Position numbers and translations under genes: made by a program. Below the pieces are notes generated by a model, which saw nothing but the letters and a program-made list of their open reading frames with translations, had not been told where the DNA came from and did no database searches. From NCBI GenBank assembly GCA_905221605.1, contig CAJNDS010000003.1, positions 688,501 to 752,500 of the forward strand: a DNA stretch of 64,000 nucleotides, given 5' to 3'. Position 1 is the stretch's first letter; every line of letters begins with the position of its first letter. Of the stretch, positions 41,632 to 52,930 are shown piece after piece. Origin of the DNA: Symbiodinium natans (Eukaryota; Sar; Dinophyceae; Suessiales; Symbiodiniaceae).

Positions 41632-42394
41632 GTTTAGGGGTTTAGGGTTTAGGGTTTGGGGTTTAGGGTTTAGGGTTTAGGGTTTAGGGACAGTCAGGGT
41701 TTAGGGGGGGTTTTGGGCAAGCAGACTGAACCAGGGCAGCTTTGCAGAGAGTTTGAGGTTAGGTTGGTCGGGGGCGAGGTTAGCTTGTACACCGAGTTCA
41801 TGAAGGACAGCCTTTTCCCCAAAGAAACCCTGAACTCTAAAGCCACTAACACCCGAAGCCCCCCCACCCCAACCCCCCCCTCAAAAAAAAGAGACACACA
41901 CACAAGCAAAAACAAAAACAAAAAACCAACTAAAGCCCGTCCTGGATTCGGACTCTGAGGTTTCTTCCTATACGGGCTTCTTTATATACCCCCCACAAAG
42001 CACAGTCCTTATAGGACGCCAATATCGTGGCGCTCAATTAAGAGGTTGGGTTGAAGGTTTTGGGTTCTGGGTTTTGGGGGGTGCTTTGAAAAGCCCAGTG
42101 CTTTTGCTTCCCATCGCTTGGCAACTCCGAGCCCCATGTCCCTAAACCTAAATCCCAAAACCCGAACTAAACCCCAAGTCCCTAGCCCTAAACCCTAAAT
42201 CCCTAAATCCCTAAATCCCTAAATCCCTAAATCCCTAAATCCCTAAATCCCTAAATCCCTAAATCCCTAAATCCCTAAATCCCTAAATCCCTAAACCCCT
42301 AAATCCCTAAATCCCTAAATCCCTAAATCCCTAAACCCCAAATCCCTAAACCCTAAACCCTATAAACCCCTAAACCCTAAACTCCCTGTCCCAG
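41632..42394. repeat. Intron-like interval with CCCTAAAT block
   Basis: TTTAGGG words start at the donor. The 41,700-42,180 part is mixed with no exon. From 42,195 to 42,350 an 8-bp unit CCCTAAAT is repeated about 19 times. Confidence 0.75.
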
Positions 42395-42455
42395 GCTTTA
42401 GAAGAAGTGGAGCTGGCAGCTGCCCTAGCAGCTGGAGCAGAGGGGAGATTGGGGC
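42395..42455 (+). CDS. Candidate exon, Ala/Glu helix
   Basis: Acceptor GTCCCAG ends at 42394 and a GTAGGG donor begins at 42456. It enters in phase 0, as the CAP-Gly exon requires, and reads ALEEVELAAALAAGAEGRLG. An amphipathic helix directly after a CAP-Gly domain is usual in CLIP and p150 proteins. Confidence 0.6.
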
Positions 42456-43086
42456 GTAGGGTTTTGCATGTTGGGTTTAGGGTTTAGGGTTAGGGTTTAG
42501 GGTTTAGGGTTTAGGGTTTAGGGTTTGGGGATTTAGGGTTTAGGGATTAGGGATTTTGGGGTGTACAAGCTGCCCTGTTCCATGAAGCTTTATCATGAGG
42601 AATATAGCAAGCCCCGGAGCCCTAACCCCGGCAGTTGAATCCTGGCGCCTCGCGAAGCCCCAGACCACCCTACACTCCTAAACCCTAAACCCTAAACCCT
42701 AAACCCTAAACCCTAAACCCTAAACCCTAAACCCTAAACCCTAAACCCTAAACCCTAAACCCTAAACCCTAAACCCTAAACCCTAAACCCTACACTCCTA
42801 AACCCTTTTCAGGCGCCTAACTTTCAGGCCCTCTAAGGCCTTGCACGCAGACCTTCAACCCCCAACCCTCACCCCGAAACCCTAGACCCTGCACCGTAGA
42901 CACCCTAAACCGTATACACCCTAATCCGTATACACCTTAAACCGTATGCCCTAACCCGTATACACCCCAACCCTAAAGCCTAAACCCGAAACCCCAAACC
43001 CGAAACCCGAAACCCGAAACCCGAAACCCTGAACCCTGAACCCTAAACCCGAAACCCTAAACCCTAAACCCTAAACCCCAGCTCAG
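42456..43086. repeat. Intron-like interval
   Basis: TTTAGGG words fill 42,475-42,545. A clean CCCTAAA array runs 42,675-42,790. CCCGAAA/CCCTGAA variants fill 42,980-43,075. Confidence 0.7.
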
Positions 43087-43133
43087 GTTCTCCCGGAGCT
43101 GGCGGACGAGGACGTGCGCCAGCTCGTCATGCC
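43087..43133 (+). CDS. Candidate exon
   Basis: Acceptor GCTCAG ends at 43086. The frame reads VLPELADEDVRQLVMP. The donor is uncertain (GTGG at 43134 or GC at 43131). Unusually, CCCTAAA lies on both sides. The peptide is helix-like; I do not assign a family. Confidence 0.5.
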
Positions 43134-43817
43134 GTGGCCCTAAACCCTAAACCCTAAACCCTAAACCCCAAACCCTAAACCCTAAACCCTAAACTTTGAA
43201 CCCTAAACCCTAAACCCTAGACCCTAAACCCCAATTAAACCCTACAAAGTAACCAACCCCAACAAGGGTACCCTCAGTATATTATGGCTACTGAGCTACC
43301 AATCAATAAGGGAATCGAAATATAAGGGTCGTCCCACACGCGCACATCCACGCGCTGCCAGCACCACCCAGGGAGTTGAGGTTTTTGAAGTTTGTTTTGA
43401 GGCTTGAGGTTTCTTGGGGCTTTGGTTTCATTTTTGGTTGGTGTGAATTTTGGGTTTCTTGTGGGTTTTGGTGTTCTATTCGGGTTTTTGGAGGTTTGTT
43501 CAGGGTCCGGTTTAGGGCTTAGGATTTCAGGATGTAGGGTTTAGGGTTTAGGATATGTACTTTAATCACCTACTTACTAAGTGCAGCAACTGGGGCTACA
43601 AGAGCCCATGCACTTCCAAAAGCCCCAAATCCTCCAAGCCCTGAACCCTGAAAACCCTACAAACCTACAAACTACCATGGAGCTAAACCCTCAACTCCAA
43701 ACCCCAAACCCTAAGCCCTAAACCCCCAACCCCTAAACCCCAAACCCTGAGCCCAAAACCCTAAACCCTAAATCCTAAACCCTAAACCCTAAACTCTAAG
43801 CCCTAAACCCAAGTTAG
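43134..43817. repeat. Intron-like interval
   Basis: CCCTAAA fills 43,138-43,235. The middle is mixed and TTT/GGG-rich, with no exon. CCCTAAA-type words run 43,690-43,805. Confidence 0.6.
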
Positions 43818-43887
43818 GTCCCCGGCTCCGGATGCAGAGACCTTTGACCTGGAGGGGGAGCTGGCGCAGTGGTGCCCTCAGGATGTG
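43818..43887 (+). CDS. Candidate exon
   Basis: Acceptor AAGTTAG ends at 43817 and the GTTTAGGG donor begins at 43888. The frame reads SPAPDAETFDLEGELAQWCP and then QDV. The acidic segment has GC-biased third positions. Confidence 0.55.
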
Positions 43888-44417
43888 GTTTAGGGTTTAG
43901 GGTTCAGGGTTCAGGGGTCAGGGTTCAGGGTTCAGGGTTGAGGGTTTAGGGTTTAGGGTTCGATATAGCAGCTTCGTTTGGCTGGCTCTGGCTTGGCTGG
44001 CTCCGGGATGTTACATTTTGAATCGCGCTAGGATCAGCGCGTGACCTTGCCGAACACACCCCAGGCCCCAGACCAACCCCTTAGCCTAAAACCCAAAATG
44101 AACTTTTGGATTGGGAGGCTCATTGGCCTCAAAGACGTGAAGGAGCCCAGGGGCTATGCAAGGGTACTGGTTTAGGCTTGGGCTTTGGGGTTGCTTGCTC
44201 AGGCCTGAGAGTTTTGAGAAGCCCGCAAACCTCTGACCTCGCCCGAAGGGAACGGCAAAGCCTGAAGCCCGAAATCCTAGAACCTAGCCCCTGACCCTAA
44301 ACCCTAAACCCTAAACCCTAAACCCTAAACCCCTAAACCCTAAACCCTAAACCCTAAACCCTAAACCCTAAACCCTAAACCCTAAACCCTAAACCCTAAA
44401 CCCTAAACCCTTCACAG
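43888..44417. repeat. Intron-like interval
   Basis: TTTAGGG/TTCAGGG words lie to 43,958. The middle is mixed. A clean CCCTAAA array runs 44,297-44,408. Confidence 0.65.
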
Positions 44418-44493
44418 CAAAAGCCTCTACTTCTGGATCCTGTGCCCTCAGTCTTCGCAGCTGGCGGTTCCGCAATTAGGGAACCTGCCGGAT
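44418..44493 (+). CDS. Candidate exon, hydrophobic
   Basis: Acceptor TTCACAG ends at 44417. A GTCTTAGG donor lies at 44494, with 44502 as an alternative. The frame reads KSLYFWILCPQSSQLAVPQL and then GNLPDV. A shorter exon from 44461 (acceptor TTCGCAG) is also possible. Confidence 0.5.
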
Positions 44494-45429
44494 GTCTTAG
44501 GGTCTAGGGTCTAGGGTTTAGGGTTTAGGTTTTAGGGTTTAGGGTTTAGGGTTTAGGGTTTAGGGTTTAGGGTTTAGGGTTTAGGGTTTAGGGTTTAGGG
44601 TTTAGGGTTTAGATGATTTATCACCGTTTTCCGCTGGGGTCATTCCCCACTGGGAGCCTAAGTAAATTGCCCATGGCTCTCTCTGCAAGCACCAGATCTA
44701 CACCCACTACGAACCGTTTGGGGTTTCAGTTTTTTTATTTTATTTCGGCTTTAGGGTCTAGGGTTTAGTTCGAGGTAGCCGAGTTCTGTACTATAACTTA
44801 GATATAGGCTGCTCGAGATGTCGTCATGATGATTTGCTTTCTCAGTATTTCTCCTATGGTTCAGAGGGGCCGGTGGGATGTGGGGGGGCTTCAGGTTTAG
44901 GGTTTAGGGTTTAGGGAGTGAGATGACGAGTGTGCACCAGCCTTGCATGCTTTCGCCTTGACTGTCTGGCCGAGGGTTTAGGGTTTAGGGGGTTTAGGGC
45001 TTAGGGTTAGGGTTTAGGGTTTAGGGTTTAGGGTTTAGGGTTTAGGGTTTAGGGTTTAGGGTTTAGGGTTTAGGGTTTAGGGTTTAGGGTTTAGGGTTTA
45101 GGGTTTAGGGTTTAGGGTTTAGGGTTTAAGGTGTAGGGTTTAGGGTTTAGGGTTTAGGGTTTAGGGTTTAGGGTTTAGGGTTTAGGGTTTAGGGTTTAGG
45201 GTTTAGGGTTCTTCTCACCGCGTCTCGGCTGCAATGGCGCATCCTCGCCTCCAAAGCCCGTGAACACAATCCGTAACCAGCGTGGCATAGCAAATCTAGT
45301 TGTTTGATGGACGCTTTAACCTTTTGAATAACCCTAAACCCCTAACAACCCTTAAATTCCTTAAGTTCGTTAGACTTCTCAAATTCGTGAAGCCCTTAAA
45401 CCCTTAAACCCCAAGCCCTTCGCCCGAAG
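44494..45429. repeat. Intron-like interval with about 29 TTTAGGG copies
   Basis: TTTAGGG fills 44,515-44,612. The middle is mixed. A long TTTAGGG array with one TTTAAGG interruption fills 45,000-45,210. CCCTTAAA-type words lie at 45,345-45,415. Confidence 0.8.
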
Positions 45430-45482
45430 CGTGCGGAAGGAGTCGATCCGCCACTCGCGGAACTACATCGAAGTCCAGCAGG
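45430..45482 (+). CDS. Candidate exon
   Basis: Acceptor CCCGAAG ends at 45429. The frame reads VRKESIRHSRNYIEVQQ. The donor is uncertain. The basic and aromatic composition looks like folded protein. No family assigned. Confidence 0.5.
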
Positions 45483-46723
45483 GCCCTAAGGATGTTAGGG
45501 TGCCCCATAACCCCAAGCTCTGAATTTGCAAGGCCAGGGCTATAAACACCCGTCCTCAACTCTAAACCCCTAAGCCCTAAGCCGCCCTAAGCCCTAAGCC
45601 CTAAGCCCTAAGCCCTAAGCCCTAAGCCCTAAGCCCTAAGCCCTAAGCCCTAAGCCCCAAGCCCCAAGCCCCAAGCCCCAAGCCCCAAGCCCTAAGCCCT
45701 AAGCCCTAAGCCCTAAGCCCTAAGCCCTAAGCCCTAAGCCCTAAGCCCTAAGCCTAAGCCCTAAGCCCTAAGCCCTAAGCCCTAAGCCCTAAGCCCTAAG
45801 CCCTAAGCCCTAAGCCCTAAGCCCTAAGCCCTAAAGCCCTAAGCCCTAAGCCCTAAGCCCTAAGCCCTAAGCCCTAAACCCTAAACCCGAAACCCTAAAC
45901 CCTAAACCCTAAACCCTAAACAGACTCCTCCCCCTATTCCAGGCGGCGGCGGAGCGCCGTCACGGGTGACCAGAGCGCTCGGCCTCTTCACTTCGCCTTC
46001 ATGCAGGGCACCCCCGGCCGGGGGCCCCGTGGGTGTTGAGGGTTTAGGGTATAGGATTTAGGGTTTATAGGGTTTATAGGGTTTATCGGGTTTATAGGGT
46101 TTCTAGGGTTTATAGGATTTATAGGGTTTATAGGGTTTATAGGGTTTAGGGTTTATGGTTCAGGGTCTAGGGTTTAGGGTTAGGGACTTAGTAACCCAAT
46201 TAAAACTGCACTTGTAACCCAATTATAACCCCATTGGGGTACTTAAGGGGCTTCTAAGTGGGCTCTAACTACGCTTGCAAGTTGGGGTATGAGTACCCTG
46301 AACCTCCAAGCAGGGCTTTTGGCTTGCGGTTGAGGGTGATTCCACGGCGAAGCAGAAGCCCTTCTTCGAAGATTCTGCCCTGACATGCAGAATACATGAG
46401 ATCCTTGCCATGAACTGTGGTCCATTTTTGACGCTCTTCGGTTTCCGACATTCCGTTTGGGTTTCGCACTGAGGGAATGCCTTCGACTTCAGGCACTTAA
46501 GGACCCAGATTCTGAAGTAAGGCATGCAGTGGATCCTTAAGTGCGAAGCACTAGATTGGATCCGGATCTAAACCCTAAACCCTAAACCCTAAACCCTAAA
46601 CCCGAAACCCGAAACCCGAAACCCGAAACCCTAAACCCTAAACCCTAAACCCTAAACCCTAAACCCTAGCCCTCCCCCCCCCCCCCCCCCATTATATTCC
46701 GTATTGCGCCAACAGCAGAACAG
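45483..46723. repeat. Interval with 38-copy CCCTAAG block and GGGTTTATA block
   Basis: CCCTAAG, with a short CCCCAAG patch, is repeated about 38 times at 45,575-45,870. A possible 23-nt micro-exon (AAAERRH) lies at 45,943-45,965 between TTCCAG and GTGACC. GGGTTTATA 9-bp units fill 46,060-46,150. The 46,190-46,560 part is non-repetitive with no supported exon. CCCTAAA/CCCGAAA words fill 46,567-46,668, followed by a poly-C run. Confidence 0.7.
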
Positions 46724-46793
46724 GCTCTGGTGCGGGCAAAGTGGCCCAAGTGCTCGGCGGAATGCTTCTCAAGCCCGGCTGCCTGGGATTTTG
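46724..46793 (+). CDS. Candidate exon, Cys/Trp-containing
   Basis: Acceptor AGAACAG ends at 46723 and the donor GTTTGGG begins at 46794. One frame reads ALVRAKWPKCSAECFSSPAA and then WDF. Another frame is also open, so the reading is provisional. Confidence 0.4.
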
Positions 46794-47795
46794 GTTTGGG
46801 GTGTAGGCAGGGGTTTAAGGTGTTTAGTTTAGGGTTTAGGGTTTAGGGTTTAGGGTTTCGGGTTTAGGGTTTAGGGTTTAGGGTTTAGGGCTTTTAGGGC
46901 TTCAGGGCTTCAAGGCGGCTGCTCGGAGTTGGGCTTTATGGTTCTGAGTTTTTTTTTTGGGGTGTTAGGGTGTCTAGTGTTTTTCGGCTTTTTTTTAATG
47001 GTGGAGTTTAGGGTCAGAGTTGGTAGTTTAGGGTTTAGGGTTTAGGGTTTAGGGTTCAGGGTTCAGGGTTCAGGGTTCAGGGTTCAGGGTTCAGGGTTTA
47101 GGGTTAGGCTTTCGGTTAGTGTTTTGGGTCTTTGGCGTTTGGGGGAGAGGGGTTAGGGTCTTTTAAGGCTGCCACATGAATTTCTGGTATTGGGTTTGGG
47201 GTGTCAACGGTTTCTTTTCGCACAGGCTCGAGTAACGCAGAAGGTTTTTTGTTACCAATGTTATCCCCCTCATGCGCCCTATGTATACCCTAACCCTCAA
47301 CCCTAAACCCTGAACCCTGAACCCTGAACCCTGAACCCTGAACCCTGAACCCTGAACCCTAAATTTAAGAGCCTCCGGCTCAAGCCGCCGACCCCGCAGG
47401 AGAACAAGTTTAAGGATTGGGTTTGGGTGGGGGGTTTGGGTGGGGGGGGTGGCGGGGGGGTGGGTGGGGGGGGGCTGGGGCCTGGCGAGACGCTGCTTGG
47501 GTGCAAGAAAGCCCAAAACTCTGAACCCTAAACCCTCAACCCTCAACCCTAAACCCTAAACCCTAAACCCTAAACCCTAAACCCTAAACCCTGAACCCTG
47601 AACCCTGAACCCTAAAACCCGAAACTCTAAACCCAGAAGCCCTGGGCCCTGAACCCGAAAACCCTAGACTCTGAACCCTAACACCCCTAAACTCCGAAGC
47701 TTAAAGCCCTAACAAAACCCAAAACCTCTGAACCCTAACACCCTAACCCTAAACCCTAAACTCTGAACCCTAACACCCTGCACCCTGGACCGCAG
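46794..47795. repeat. Intron-like interval with dispersed 45-bp sequence
   Basis: TTTAGGG/TTCAGGG words lie at 46,830-46,890 and 47,030-47,105. The dispersed sequence shared with 15,769-15,809 lies at 47,362-47,406, followed by a G-rich tract at 47,418-47,480. CCCTGAA and CCCTAAA words fill 47,285-47,360 and 47,525-47,780. Confidence 0.65.
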
Positions 47796-47863
47796 GTTCG
47801 GGGTACTTTCCAGTGGCCATGTGGTCGAGGCCACTCGAAAGGACGGGGCTGGGCGCGGGATGG
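47796..47863 (+). CDS. Candidate exon, frame ambiguous
   Basis: Acceptor ACCGCAG ends at 47795 and the GTTGTTGG donor begins at 47864. All three frames are open. FGVLSSGHVVEATRKDGAG and SGYFPVAMWSRPLERTG are the main alternatives. The splice signals and C-left, G-right flanks support an exon. Confidence 0.4.
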
Positions 47864-48220
47864 GTTGTTGGTTTAGGGTTTCATATAGAGGCCTGAACAA
47901 AATTAGAATAGGGTTTTGAGGGTCAGTCTAGTAAAATTATGTAGGGCTCATGACGGAACACTGTTAGTAATTATTCCGACCCTTTTATATTATCTGCAAC
48001 TGGCCTTTCTGTTATAGGGAGTCAGGTGCTTAGGGCTTACAAGGTTTAGGGCTTATATATATATATATATATATGGTACCCCCCCCCCCCCCCATATGCC
48101 CACACTTTTTCCTCTCAGGTGCCATGGTAGGGTTTAGAGGCTTAGGATTTCGAAGCCTCCGAGGGCAGCGAGCACGAAAGCGCTCTACTGTACCAATGTT
48201 TTAGGCCCAGAAGAGCAAAA

Positions 48221-49215
48221 ACGCTGTACTGTCCCAAAAAAACCAATCTTTTTGAGGCAAAAAGTGCAAAAATGCCGTACTGTCCCAAAAAAACCAAAAA
48301 AACCAAAGTTTGGAGACCTCCAGGCCCTGGAGGAGCCCCAGGTCTCCAAACTTTGGTTTTTTTGGTTTTTTTGGGACAGTACAGCATTTTTGCACTTTTT
48401 GCCTCAAAAAGATTGGTTTTTTTGGGACAGTACAGCACTTTCGAGGCCTGGGACTGCAAAAACGCTGTACTGTCCCAAAAAAACCAATCTTTTTCAGCAA
48501 AAACAAGCAAAAATGCCGTACTGTCCCAAAAAAACCAAAAAAACCAAAGTTAGGAGACCTCCAGGCCCTGGAGGAGCCCCAGGTCTCCAAACTTTGGTTT
48601 TTTTGGTTTTTTTGGTTTTTTTGGGACAGTACAGCATTTTTGCACTTTTTGCCTCAAAAAGATTGGTTTTTTTGAGACAGTACAGCACTTTCGAGGCCTG
48701 GGACTGCAAAAACGCTGTACTGTCCCAAAAAGTCCAATCTTTTAAGCAAAAACAAGCAAAAATGCCGTACTGTCCCAAAAAAACCAAAGTTTGGAGACCT
48801 CCAGGCCCTGGAGGAGCCCAAGGTCTCCAAACTTTGGTTTTTTTGGTTTTTTTGGGACAGTACAGCATTTTTGCACTTTTTGCCTTAAAAAGATTGGTTT
48901 TTTTGGGACAGTACAGCACTTTCGAGGCCTGGGACGCAAAAACGCTGTACTGTCCCAAAAAAACCAATCTTTTTAAGCAAAAACAAGCAAAAATGCCGTA
49001 CTGTCCCAAAAAAAACAAAAAAAACCAAAGTTTGCAGACCTCCAGGCCCTGGAGGAGCCCAAGGTCTCCAAACTTTGGTTTTTTTGGTTTTTTTGGGACA
49101 GTACAGCATTTTTGCACTTTTTGCCTTAAAAAGATTGGTTTTTTTGGGACAGTACAGCACTTTCGAGGCCTCGGACTGCAAAAACGCTGTACTGTCCCAA
49201 AAAAACCAATCTTTT
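48221..49215. repeat. Four tandem 230-250 bp palindromic units
   Basis: ACGCTGTACTGTCCC begins at about 48,221, 48,461, 48,711, 48,941 and 49,181. Each unit is almost a perfect palindrome. One arm runs from CTGTACTGTCCCAAAAAAAC through CAAAGTTTGGAGACCTCCAG, and the second arm returns the complement after CCCTGGAGGAGCC. Transcribed, each would fold into a hairpin of about 110 bp. The long open frames on both strands follow from the lack of stops in the unit. Confidence 0.9.
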
Positions 49216-49219
49216 AAGC

Positions 49220-50060
49220 CGATTCATATTATTTTTCTACAGGAGTCCGATTGGTTCCTATTCATTTAGCAAGGTTCCTTCTCATTTTAAAAGGATTCCT
49301 ATGAATTATAACCGGTTCTTTTCAATTTGGTAAGGGTTCCTATTCATTTTCATAGGCTTCCTATTAACTTTCACCGGTTCCGAAAAAATATTGGCAGGAT
49401 TCCTATGAAGTCAATAGAGGATTCCTATTTATTTTTATAGGATTCCAATAAAGTTTCATAGGGTTCCTAATTCTTTTAATGAGGCTCCTACTAATGTAAT
49501 CAAATTCCTATCAAGTTTAATCAGATGCTTATTCATGTTAATGGGATTCGTATTTATTTTAATAGGGATCTCATTCGTTTGAAAGGGATACCGATTGGGT
49601 TAGGCTCATATTAATTTTAGTAGGATTCCTACTATTTAGGGGTTCACACTTGTTTTTTATAGGAGTCCCATTGGTTCCTATTAATTTTAGTAGGGGCCCT
49701 CTTCAGTTTATTAGGATTGCTATCAAGTATAATTCGGTTCTACTTTTCTAGGGTTCCTATGGATTGAAATAGAGGATTCCTGTTTTTCTGCGTATAAGAT
49801 CCCAATACATTTCAATAGTTTGCCGAATGATTTTAATAAGGCTCCTACAAATGTAATATAATTCCTTTCAATTTTACACAGGATGCTGTCATTTGAATAG
49901 GGTTCCCATAGAATTTAATCGAATTAGGGGTTCTCATTCATATTAATGGGTTTCCTTTTCATTTTTATAAGATTCCTATTGAAACAAGATGAATCCTATG
50001 AACCCAATTTAATTTGATAGGAACGCTATTCACATGCATAGGATTTCTATTTAAACTCAT
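49220..50060. repeat. Diverged ATTCCTATTNATTTTAATAGG field
   Basis: About 28 loosely spaced copies of a unit of 26-32 bp combine GGTTCCTATT, ATTTTAATAGG and GATTCCTAT. TAATAGG and CCTATTA are complementary, so each unit can form a short hairpin. Confidence 0.75.
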
Positions 50061-50240
50061 AGCATGCAATCCACAATCTCGAGCAAATTGTTCAGGTCAC
50101 TTCTGCTGGAGTTTTATGGGAGTTCCTCCCCGCTTTAAAAGCCACCGCGGGTGGCGGAACGTAGTGTTTTTGTCTGGAAACCATGCTGAAGCGTGGGCGC
50201 ATGGGGGGGGGGTAGCATATATATATATATATGTATATGG

Positions 50241-50966
50241 TACCCGCCCCCCCTCCCAACGATCCATAGTTTTATGCCTTATTTTACGTCTTTGTTACTT
50301 TTCAAGACTTCTTAAGAAGTCTTAAGAATTCTGATTCATGGTTTTGCCCCACCCTCAGAAGTAGGCGTGGAGTGGACTCAGTTTGCTTGCCACATGGACA
50401 AATCGACAAGAAAGGTCTTAAGACTTAAGACTGAAACTTGAAGATTTCTGGGATACTCTGCCCAGGAATCTTCAATTCTTACTTTTCCTTTCGCGGAATC
50501 CTTAAGAAGCCTTAAGAAGTCTTACGAATTCTTAAGACTTAAGACTGAAAATGGAAGATTGAAGACTGAAGATTTCTGGGATACTCTTGCCCAGGAACCT
50601 TCAGATGGAAATCGAAGATTCTGGACAAGAGCCTCGCAGGAATCTTCAATCTTCAATTTTCAGCCTTAAGTCTTAAGAATTTTTAATTTTAACGCTACGC
50701 GACCCGCCTCGGCCCGGCCCAGCGCATCCGCGTGAGCATGGTGATTCCGCAGCGCCCAAGTCGCTGGACCCCAAGCAATAAGGGTTGGGTTGAGGGTTGA
50801 GGGTTGAGGGTTCCGGGTTTATGGTTTATGGTTTGGGGTTTGGGGTTGAGGGTTAGTTTAGGGCTCAAGGTTCACGCTTTGGGGTTGAGGGTTTTTTTGG
50901 GTTTAGGGTTCGGCTTGGAGTGATCGTAGGGCTGAGCCAGGCCCTTTAAGGTTTAAGGAGAAGGGT

Positions 50967-51052
<86 letters not shown>

Positions 51053-51310
51053 GGGGCCCTGCTGGGAGGGGCTTCAACTGCCTCTGGTCCTGGCGAACCG
51101 TCCGCTTGCGGACCCCGGTTTCCCAGGGGGGTACCCATTTGAGGCCAAAAAAAGGGGTTCAAATTGGAGGGGGGTGCCTGTTCTGACAACCTATAATTTT
51201 CAGTCTTAAGTCTGAAGAATTCTTAAGACTTAAGACTTCTTAAGATTTCTGGGAAGTAAACACTGAGAATTCAAGATTCCTGGATATGAGTCTCCCAGAA
51301 ATCTTCAATT
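50241..51310. repeat. CTTAAG palindrome field and an 80-base poly-G run
   Basis: Words CAGTCTTAAGTCTTAAGAAT and their complements recur at 50,300-50,330, 50,410-50,690 and 51,195-51,310. They are often paired with AATCTTCAATTTTCAG and its complement. An uninterrupted G run of about 80 bases occupies roughly 50,970-51,050. Confidence 0.8.
50723..50784 (+). CDS. Candidate exon, basic
   Basis: Acceptor GGCCCAG ends at 50722 and a GTTGGG donor follows at 50785. The frame reads RIRVSMVIPQRPSRWTPSNK and is open upstream as YATRLGPAQ. It is an isolated GC-rich island inside a CTTAAG repeat field. Confidence 0.45.
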
Positions 51311-51429
51311 TATATATTATATATATATGTGCAACATACAAGAACACAATAAAGCATAGGTGTATATATATATATATATATGCATATTTATTTTGTTTAC
51401 ATTGTTTTTTATTGGCACGCCCTGCCCCC

Positions 51430-51696
51430 CCCCCCCCCCACCCTAGTCAAAAGTCTAATCGCAAGTCCTGGGGGGCATCCTCAAGACAACTGGTCGCAGG
51501 GCCGGGGGCCATGTTGAAAAATCCATCTCAGGCGCTGATTTTTGAAAATCAATCGCGGGTTTTTAGGCAGTTTTGAAAAATCAAGCGACGATTTTTAAAA
51601 ATCCATCGCGGAAGTCGGGCCGGGCTCCAGAAAAAAAAACCATCGCAGAATTCTCTAAAAATCAAGCGCGGTTTTCTCTCTTGGACTATAATGCGT
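51430..51696. repeat. AAAAATCNATCGCGG short repeats after an AT microsatellite
   Basis: An (AT)n run lies at 51,362-51,382 and a poly-C run near 51,427. Five or six copies of TTTTTGAAAATCAATCGCGG or variants then follow. No coding is supported. Confidence 0.65.
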
Positions 51697-52240
51697 AAAG
51701 AGGCTACCCTTCCTGCCAGCCTCTGCCTCCGGCTAGCCTCCCGAACTCCCGAGTTCAGGCGGAGCCGCCCAGAGAAACCAGGCAGGGGAATTGCCAAAAT
51801 GATTTTTCTGGGGCTGGCAAAGATAACTTGGACTGACGCAAAGAGGCTGCTCTTCCTGCCAGCCTCTGCCTCTGGCTATAAGCAGAGCCTCCCGAACTCA
51901 GCCGGAGCCTCCCTAGGGAGTTGCCAAAATGAGTTGGCCGGGGCTGGCGTCGTTTTTGAGCTTTTCTGGGGGCAAAGAGGCTACTGTTCGCGGCCTCTGC
52001 CTCTGGCTTTAAGCAGAGCCTCCCGAATTCAGCCGGTGCCTCCCAGAAAAATCAAGCAAGGGAGTTGCCAAAATTTCGGGGGGCTGGCAAACATCATTCT
52101 TGAGCTTTTCTTGGGCCAAAGAAGCTATTCTTCCCGGGCTTTGCCTCTGGCTTGAAGCAGAGCTGGGCTGAAGTATTCTCGGAATTGAGCCAGAGCTAGA
52201 AGGAACTGGCCAAACTGATTTGTCCGAGCCTGGGAAAATC
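51697..52240. repeat. Four-copy tandem repeat, about 140 bp
   Basis: Units begin at AAAGAGGCT near 51,698, 51,841, 51,976 and 52,117. Each contains GCCTCTGCCTCTGGCT, AGCAGAGCCTCCCGAACTC and GGAGTTGCCAAAAT. A + strand frame is open for 154 codons across three units; I take that as a by-product. Confidence 0.8.
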
Positions 52241-52930
52241 ACTCTAGCTCTTTCCGCGCATTTGCGAGCTACCCAGCCTCCTTTGCCACTAGCTATACTA
52301 GCTACTAGTACTACTGCTACTGCTACTGCTCTGCTATTACTGCTACTGCTACTGCTACTGCTACTCCATCTCTTTCACGTTAGGCCAAGGCCTACGCTTG
52401 CGTGCGGGAACCAGCAAGCCGTTTGTGCCTTCCGAAAAATGCAACCTGCGGAGTGTAGTGTTTTTAGATTTCGGTGCTTAGTATTGTGTGTGTGTGTGTG
52501 GCATGTGTGTGTGCGCGTGTGTGCTGAATGTGTCGCGTGTGTTCTGTGTCTTGTAGTTTTACTTAGACGTCAAGAGTAAGAGTCCACACTGTAAGCTTTT
52601 TCCAGGGTAGCCAGGTCAGTGTCTTTTTTTGATTGGGGTTCAGGTTCCTGTAGGTTGTGGCTCAAGGATTCAGTGTCTGTCGCTTACCCTAAACCACCCT
52701 AAACCCGCCCCAAACCCTAAGCCCTAAAACTAGAACCAAAACCTCCACCTACCCAAAATTCCCAGTGTCACAAACCAACGCCCGAGCCCTGTCATGTGCC
52801 GCTTGACATCTTCGACGTCGCAGCGCCGGGTCCCCAGTCATTTAGGTTTAGGGTTTAGGGTTTACTAGGGTTTTGTAGGGTTTAGCGTAGGGTTTAGTAG
52901 TAGGGCGTTTCGGGTTAAACCCCCTAAGCC
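52241..52930. other. TACTGC microsatellite and spacer
   Basis: TACTGC hexamers occupy about 52,308-52,366 and a GTGTGT stretch lies at 52,487-52,525. CCCTAAA and TTTAGGG words lie at 52,688-52,730 and 52,845-52,915. A short GC-rich spacer at 52,795-52,845 might be exonic but cannot be delimited. Confidence 0.5.

Larger units (their letters stand above)
48053..50240. mobile_element. Putative 2.2-kb element with inverted AT/poly-C ends, copy 1
   Basis: The left end is (AT)n, GGTACC, poly-C and then ATATGCCCAC (48,053-48,105). The right end is GTGGGCGCAT, poly-G, TAGC and (AT)n (50,193-50,240), an imperfect reverse complement of the left. Inside are the hairpin tandem (48,221-49,215) and the ATTCCTAT field (49,220-50,060). 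There is no coding capacity that I accept. Mobility is inferred only from the inverted ends and from a second structure of similar size at 56,014-58,310. Confidence 0.45.

Noticed and set aside
48252-49217. 321-codon open frame, and several of 90-210 codons on the other strand
   Set aside because: They run through tandem palindromic units whose complementary arms are both stop-free. The peptide is just the unit translated repeatedly.
50965-51186. Poly-Gly or poly-Pro open frames
   Set aside because: They are direct translations of the 80-base G run.
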